DNA of 64,000 nt, taken from Nocardia abscessus (GTDB lineage: Bacteria; Actinomycetota; Actinomycetes; Mycobacteriales; Mycobacteriaceae). The translations under genes were made by a program, and so were the position numbers. Positions 59,966 to 64,000 of this stretch are shown here, in pieces (the first letter of the stretch is position 1; each line of letters begins with the position of its first letter). Below the pieces are notes generated by a model. It did not search any database and was not told the origin of the DNA. It saw only the letters and a list, made by a program, of their open reading frames with translations. The stretch is from contig NZ_JADLQO010000019.1 of NCBI RefSeq assembly GCF_015477775.1, positions 124,001-188,000 on the forward strand. Reading direction: 5' to 3'.

Positions 59966-61039
59966 ATGAATGACCCCACACCTCAGATCAGGACGTTGTC
60001 GTTCCTGACTCCGGGCAACTACGCCGACGACGACCCCTACGCGGGACTCGAGGACACGCTGCAGCTGTTCGAATACGGCGAGCGCCTCGGTTTCGACGGC
60101 GCGTGGATCAGGCAGCGACATCTCGAGCACGGCGTCGGATCGGCGGCGGTGTTCCTGGCCGCCGCCGGGCAGCGTACCAGCCGGATCGAGTTGGGCACGG
60201 CCGTGATTCCCATCGGTTACGAGAGCCCGTTCCGGCTGGCCGAGGACCTGTCGCTGGCCGATGTGCTGTCGCGGGGCCGGTTGCAGGCCGGGTTCAGCGC
60301 GGGCACCCCACCGCATGCCGAACTGATCGGACACCTGGTCTTCGACGGAGACTGGCGCACCTACGACCTGTCCTACGGACGGATCGCCCGGTTGATCGAG
60401 AACCTGCGTGGCGACTACCTCGGTGCTGCCGACACGGTGATCCACTCGCCGGGCAACACGCAGCGGCCTCGGTTGCAGCCGCACAATCCCGGCTTGATCG
60501 ACCGGCTCTGGTACGGCGGCGGCAGTACCCGCTCGGTCCGTTGGGCAGGCGAGAACGGGCTGAACCTGCTGACCGGGAACATCGTCTTCGGTGACCGCAG
60601 CGACGATTTCGGCACCACCCAGCTGACCCTGATCGATGAGTACCGCCGTTTGGTGGATCCGGCCCGGCCCGCCCGGGTCGCGGTGGGGCGGGTGATCGTC
60701 CCGCTCGACAGTGCCGACCGTGCGACCCGTGCGCGGTACCGGCAGTACGCGGCAGGCCGGCACGAGCGGACCCTCGCGCCGCAGGGGGAGCGGCGCGTCC
60801 TGTTCGCCCCGGATCTGGTCGGCACCGCCGAGGAGATCGTCGACCGGCTGCGGGCAGATCCGGTGCTCGCGCGGACGACAGAGTTGCGACTGGAACTGCC
60901 GTACGAATTCCGCCGCGCCGAGTACGAGCAGATCCTGCACGACACCGTGGAGTTGATCGCGCCCGCCCTGGGCCGCTGGCCCGCGGCGGATCCGCCCGGC
61001 ATCGAGTACGACAGCGGTGAGGTAGCCGCGTCGGCGTGA
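59966..61039 (+). CDS. LLM-class flavin-dependent monooxygenase
   Basis: A 357-residue luciferase-like TIM-barrel enzyme using FMN or F420. LGFDGAWIRQRHLEHGVGSAAVFLAAAGQRTSRIELGTAVIPI (residues about 40-82) is the classic LLM core, with SPFRLAEDLSLADVLSRGRLQAGFSAG next. IDRLWYGGGSTRSVRWAGENGLNLL is the flavin phosphate region. It lies 4 bp after the DUF1684 gene. The substrate is unknown. Actinomycetes use many LLM enzymes for monooxygenation of small organics. Confidence 0.93.
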   Translation: MNDPTPQIRTLSFLTPGNYADDDPYAGLEDTLQLFEYGERLGFDGAWIRQRHLEHGVGSAAVFLAAAGQRTSRIELGTAVIPIGYESPFRLAEDLSLADVLSRGRLQAGFSAGTPPHAELIGHLVFDGDWRTYDLSYGRIARLIENLRGDYLGAADTVIHSPGNTQRPRLQPHNPGLIDRLWYGGGSTRSVRWAGENGLNLLTGNIVFGDRSDDFGTTQLTLIDEYRRLVDPARPARVAVGRVIVPLDSADRATRARYRQYAAGRHERTLAPQGERRVLFAPDLVGTAEEIVDRLRADPVLARTTELRLELPYEFRRAEYEQILHDTVELIAPALGRWPAADPPGIEYDSGEVAASA

Positions 61040-61153
61040 TCCGGCCACCGGGCGCCGACGGGTTCGGGCGTTCGAGCCCTCGGTAGTGCTCAGATCGGGC
61101 AGCCGCCCGCCGCGCGTGACGGCGGCGAGAAAGAGTGCAGCGCGTACTGGCGG

Positions 61154-61183
61154 ATGATAGTTATATACCGTGAAGACTATCAT
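61154..61183. promoter_or_regulatory. Long inverted repeat, operator copy 1 (TetR gene)
   Basis: ATGATAGT and ACTATCAT (8-bp perfect arms, 14-bp spacer) lie about 100 bp upstream of the TetR gene at 61283. The outer TGATAGTT and AGACTATCA are repeated upstream of the MpaB-family gene at 63131-63158. Confidence 0.75.
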
Positions 61184-61282
61184 TCTGGCTGCGCGACAAG
61201 CGATAACCGCTGCGCCCGGGGCTGCGGAAAGACCGGCGACGGTGGCGAGGTGACGCGCCGGACGGGCGGTAGGCTCACGCCG

Positions 61283-62050
61283 ATGAGGGCGCACCGGAAC
61301 GATTCGAGCAAGCCCACGGCGAGCGCCCCGCGCAAGAACGCCCCGGGTGAGCTCGGCCCGGCCGGGTCGCCTCCCTCGGTGCGGTCGCCGGAGCGTGGCG
61401 GTGACGACCCCACCGTCGCGGAGTTCCTCGCCGCGGTGGGCGACGCGTGGGCCGACCTCACCGCGCTGGATGCCAGATCGCGTCGCATCGTCGACGCCGC
61501 CCGTGACTGCTTCGCCGAAGTGGGCTTCGAGGAGACGACGATGGTCCGCATCGCCGAGGGCGCGGGCGTAGGCGTCGCCACGGTCTACCGCCGTTTCGGC
61601 ACCAAGTCCGCTTTGGTGCGGTTCGCCCTCATGGCCGAATCGCAAAGGGTGGGCATTATCGTGGCCGAGGCGGTGCAGCGCTCGGCGGGGCCGGTGAGCG
61701 CCCTGGCGGAGATGTTCTCGGCGTTCGTGAGCGAGGCGAAGGCTCCTCGCCTGCTGACGCACAGCCTGCGCGTCTCGTCGGCGGCGGGGGAACTCACGCG
61801 TTTCCTCACCGGTGACGAATTCATCGAGCAGGGCCGGACATTGGTGGCGCGATTCATCGTGCACTGGCAGCGCCGCGGCGAGCTGGGCGCCTTCGACGCC
61901 GACGTGGTCGCCGAGCTGTTCGTCCGCCTGACGATGTCGTTCATCTCGAATCCGCGTGGCGCGCTGCCGCTCGCCGATGCCGCCGCGGCGAAGGAGTTCG
62001 CCCGCCGCTTTCTGGCGCCGTTGTTGTTCCCGCATCCCGGCGGGGGATAG
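61283..62050 (+). CDS. TetR-family regulator
   Basis: The 255-residue regulator has an N-terminal polar extension of about 60 residues before the HTH: RRIVDAARDCFAEVGFEETT, MVRIAEGAGVGVATVYRRFGTKSALVRFAL. The ligand domain is helical. I set the start at the ATG at 61283; an ATG inside the operator region at 61154 is unlikely. It is convergent with the MpaB-family oxygenase gene, and both genes are preceded by the same inverted repeat, so it is the predicted regulator of both. Confidence 0.9.
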   Translation: MRAHRNDSSKPTASAPRKNAPGELGPAGSPPSVRSPERGGDDPTVAEFLAAVGDAWADLTALDARSRRIVDAARDCFAEVGFEETTMVRIAEGAGVGVATVYRRFGTKSALVRFALMAESQRVGIIVAEAVQRSAGPVSALAEMFSAFVSEAKAPRLLTHSLRVSSAAGELTRFLTGDEFIEQGRTLVARFIVHWQRRGELGAFDADVVAELFVRLTMSFISNPRGALPLADAAAAKEFARRFLAPLLFPHPGGG

Positions 62051-62064
62051 CCGCCACTGCCCGG

Positions 62065-63057
62065 TTACTGCTTGGGGCGCACGCGATAAGCCGCCGACTT
62101 CAGTTCGCGCTCCTTCATCTGCTGGATGCACCGGTGATGCTTCCTGGCGTGGTAGGCGATGGGGAAGTAGGTGAGCCGCTCGGGCAGCACCCGGTAGGCG
62201 AAGCGGATGACGGCGTAGATGCGTTCGAGTTGCCGCTGCTCCTGATCACTCCATTCGACCCCGACCATGGCGCGCAGTCGCGGATCCAGCAGTCCCACGA
62301 TGGAGAGGTAGTTGAAACGCAGCAGTGGTCGGGCCAGCGCGCGAGCGAGGGAGCGGACAGGGAAGGGCAGTGCGCGCAGTTGCTCGCTGTCACCGGAGCG
62401 CAGGTCGGCGAACTGCAGGCGGACGTCGTCGGTGGCGCAGAGCACGTCGGACACCATGTGCTCGTAGTAGGCGTCGAATTCCGCCCTGGTCTTCGGGTAA
62501 CCCTTCATCGGCACGCGCAGGATCCGCGCGATGCGGAGGTTGTCGGCGAGCAGGTCGTCGAGTTCCTTCGCGGTGAACTCGCGACCGATCAGGAGGGGGC
62601 CGGCCTCGGCGGTGGTGACGTAGGCGGTCGCGATGACCCATTGGTAAGCCTCGGGGTTGAGCGCGCTGATGCGTCTTCCCTCCGCGTTACGCATGGTCAG
62701 CGGTTCGTGCAGCGAACGAAGCCGCCTGCCCTCCTCGATGGCCTCGAGGCCACCGTAGGTCCACCGCAGGACCGAATCGACGGAGCGGATCGCGCGGCCC
62801 AGCGGATCGGTGCGGGCGACGGAGTACCGGTCGACGACATCGCGGATCACCGGGTGCAGTCCCTGCATCGCGAACGCGGCGCCCTCGACCACGAGATAGG
62901 TCCAGTGCCCGACCATTTCGGCGGTCATCGAATCCGGCGACACCAGCTCGATCGGTTCACCATCGACCGACACCACCCGCGTGGGGTCCACTTTCGCGAT
63001 CGCGTCGGGGTTTGCCGTCTCGGTCGCGTTCGCGGGTGTGCGAGAGGCTGCAGTCAT
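62065..63057 (-). CDS. MpaB-family (DUF2236) oxygenase
   Basis: The 330-residue protein of the DUF2236/MpaB family differs from the one at 51109. Visible blocks are VGHWTYLVVEGAAFAMQGLHPVIRDVVDRYS, DPLGRAIRSVDSVLRWTYGG, LHEPLTMRNAEGRRISALNPEAYQWVIATAYVTT, the last with the family's HxxV-like heme pocket stretch. The start is the ATG at 63057, chosen over the ATG at 63060 because AGGAG is then six bases upstream. The shared operator upstream links it to the TetR gene at 61283. Confidence 0.87.
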   Translation of the reverse strand: MTAASRTPANATETANPDAIAKVDPTRVVSVDGEPIELVSPDSMTAEMVGHWTYLVVEGAAFAMQGLHPVIRDVVDRYSVARTDPLGRAIRSVDSVLRWTYGGLEAIEEGRRLRSLHEPLTMRNAEGRRISALNPEAYQWVIATAYVTTAEAGPLLIGREFTAKELDDLLADNLRIARILRVPMKGYPKTRAEFDAYYEHMVSDVLCATDDVRLQFADLRSGDSEQLRALPFPVRSLARALARPLLRFNYLSIVGLLDPRLRAMVGVEWSDQEQRQLERIYAVIRFAYRVLPERLTYFPIAYHARKHHRCIQQMKERELKSAAYRVRPKQ

Positions 63058-63128
63058 CATCTTCTCCTCGGGCAACGATCAGTCTCGCCCGAAGAGGTCG
63101 CCGTCGCTCCGTGCGGGAAAGCTGAGCC

Positions 63129-63160
63129 ATTGATAGTTCAACCGCATTCAGACTATCAAT
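63129..63160. promoter_or_regulatory. Long inverted repeat, operator copy 2 (MpaB-family gene)
   Basis: ATTGATAGT and ACTATCAAT are perfect 9-bp arms with a 14-bp spacer, about 72 bp upstream of the oxygenase start. TGATAGTT at one end and AGACTATCA at the other match copy 1 at 61155-61182, with equal total length (28 bp). Confidence 0.75.
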
Positions 63161-63300
63161 TGCGCCACCGGCATGCCGTCCGATTCGCGCGAGAACGATC
63201 GAACATCGTCCTTGACGACTCGAACTGATTCGGAAGCGTGGAGCAGAAATCGGTTCCTCGGCGACGTCGCGGCCGGGCTCTCCGCGCGGTCGCGGTGGCC

Positions 63301-63648
63301 TCATGCCTCCGGTCGGGGGTCACCGACCGAATCGGTCGAATCCGCGGCGGACGGATCGCGCTGCCAGGTGACGCTGAGCCCGTCGCGCTCACCGAACCGC
63401 ACCAAGTGTCGGGCGAGCACGTCCTCCAGTTGCGGCAGGTCCTCGGCGGCGGCCTCGATGCGCAGGGACAACTCGCCGGGCCGCGCGGTGACCGTCGCGC
63501 GGCCGGTGTCGAGGTCTATCCAGCCGGAAGAGTCCTCCGCCGACCACTCACCGCCGTTGCGCCGTCCGAGGTGCGCCACCAATTGCTTGCCATAGCGTTC
63601 CGGCCGATCGGTGCGAACCACCGAGTAGGACGAGCTACCCGCGGTCAC
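63301..63648 (-). CDS. DUF2218 domain protein
   Basis: The 115-residue single-domain protein has VVRTDRPERYGKQLVAHLGRR and GRATVTARPGELSLRIEAAAEDLPQLEDVLARHLVRFGERDGLSVTW, which span the DUF2218 family: N-terminal Arg-Tyr-x-Lys-Gln-Leu-x-x-His and the later Phe-Gly. The function is unknown; family members often sit beside iron or siderophore genes, none of which are seen here. The start is the GTG at 63648 with a weak ribosome site. Confidence 0.85.
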   Translation of the reverse strand: MTAGSSSYSVVRTDRPERYGKQLVAHLGRRNGGEWSAEDSSGWIDLDTGRATVTARPGELSLRIEAAAEDLPQLEDVLARHLVRFGERDGLSVTWQRDPSAADSTDSVGDPRPEA

Positions 63649-63921
63649 GATGCGACCCGCGAGGAGAATTCGGTGCCCGGGACGCGGTGGGCGCCGAGTG
63701 AGTGCAACACCATGACGAGCACCAGCCTTCGTGTCGGACGACTACGGACCCGGCTCCGGCGAGCGCGAGCTGTCGAACAGCATCAGCGAGCTGGGATTAC
63801 CACATCGCACGTCACCCACACCGCGAAGTTCGGCAGCCGACGTCCCGACGATCGCGCAGCCCGGCTATCGGCGAGCTCACGGCTGCGCACCGGTGCGGTG
63901 CTGGGTGCAAGCGATCCCGCG

Positions 63922-64000
63922 TCAAGGCTTCGCGGCGAGCGCGGCCGCGAATACCGGCCAGGAGTTGTGCAGGTCCTCGTGCCAGTAGGACCAGCTATGG
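63922..64000 (-). CDS. C-terminus of an antigen-85-like mycolyltransferase/esterase (partial)
   Basis: Only the last 25 codons are in the window, ending at the TGA at 63922. HSWSYWHEDLHNSWPVFAAAL matches the end of the antigen 85/esterase family, where the His of HSW(x)YW is the catalytic base. The rest of the gene lies beyond the right edge. If correct, it would transfer mycolic acids to trehalose or arabinogalactan, consistent with a mycolic-acid-bearing genus. Confidence 0.7.
   Translation of the reverse strand, partial: HSWSYWHEDLHNSWPVFAAALAAKP

Noticed and set aside
63731..63921. Plus-strand 85-codon frame near the right edge
   Set aside because: No family resemblance or ribosome site, and it overlaps the better-supported minus-strand mycolyltransferase C-terminus.
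1..64000. tRNA genes, CRISPR arrays, insertion sequences or prophage
   Set aside because: No cloverleaf-like sequence, spaced direct repeats, transposase motifs or phage structural genes were seen on either strand by eye.

Overview
The window is high-GC actinobacterial DNA, almost certainly from a mycolic-acid-containing actinomycete and most likely Nocardia. The grounds are an antigen-85-like mycolyltransferase C-terminus at the right edge, a mycothiol-dependent maleylpyruvate-isomerase-family enzyme, two MpaB/DUF2236 oxygenases, many TetR/MerR/AraC regulators, and frequent GTG/TTG starts with 4-bp ATGA overlaps. No tRNA, rRNA, CRISPR array, insertion sequence or phage gene was seen. The genus is inferred, not proven.

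Region 1 (39-11122, minus strand) is one long isoprenoid operon. In transcription order it encodes a polyprenyl diphosphate synthase, a squalene/phytoene-synthase-family protein, a membrane desaturase, an isoprenylcysteine-methyltransferase-like membrane enzyme, and then the complete mevalonate pathway: mevalonate kinase, diphosphomevalonate decarboxylase, phosphomevalonate kinase, type II IPP isomerase, HMG-CoA reductase and HMG-CoA synthase. Nearly every junction overlaps by 4 bp. The upstream gap carries a perfect 18-bp palindrome.

Region 2 (11570-18816) holds a DUF6011 peptide, a MerR regulator divergent from a mycothiol-dependent enzyme, and a partner-switching module (STAS protein, MEDS/ATPase anti-sigma protein, GAF-ANTAR protein, SpoIIE-type phosphatase), then an MFS exporter. 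Region 3 (19096-29329) is mixed: an EamA remnant, an orphan solute-binding lipoprotein, a Mop protein, a fatty-acid desaturase, a phosphotransferase, a P450 lacking the ExxR motif, a beta-lactamase-family serine hydrolase, and a TetR regulator facing an alpha/beta-hydrolase fusion.

Region 4 (29348-36864) is the most unusual. It has a thermonuclease-like protein and a toxin-like protein whose N-terminus resembles cargo of extracellular contractile injection systems and whose C-terminus is a cysteine-rich Ntox16-like domain. The toxin-like gene overlaps an ankyrin-repeat gene (candidate immunity). A TetR/amine-oxidase pair, a decayed MerR gene and a BtrH-like protein follow.

Region 5 (37062-49796) carries an SDR with an ECF41 sigma factor, Dps, membrane proteins, two NmrA-like proteins (one behind a SoxR-like promoter), an ABC-F ATPase, two AraC regulators, a MerR-type promoter with no regulator beside it, and a sterol-desaturase-family hydroxylase. 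Region 6 (50048-64000) carries a CrtC-like/MpaB operon with a divergent TetR, an IPT/TIG-repeat protein, a membrane Ser/Thr kinase, a TetR facing a STAS protein, a DUF1684/LLM-oxidoreductase pair, and a TetR with an MpaB oxygenase that share a long inverted-repeat operator.
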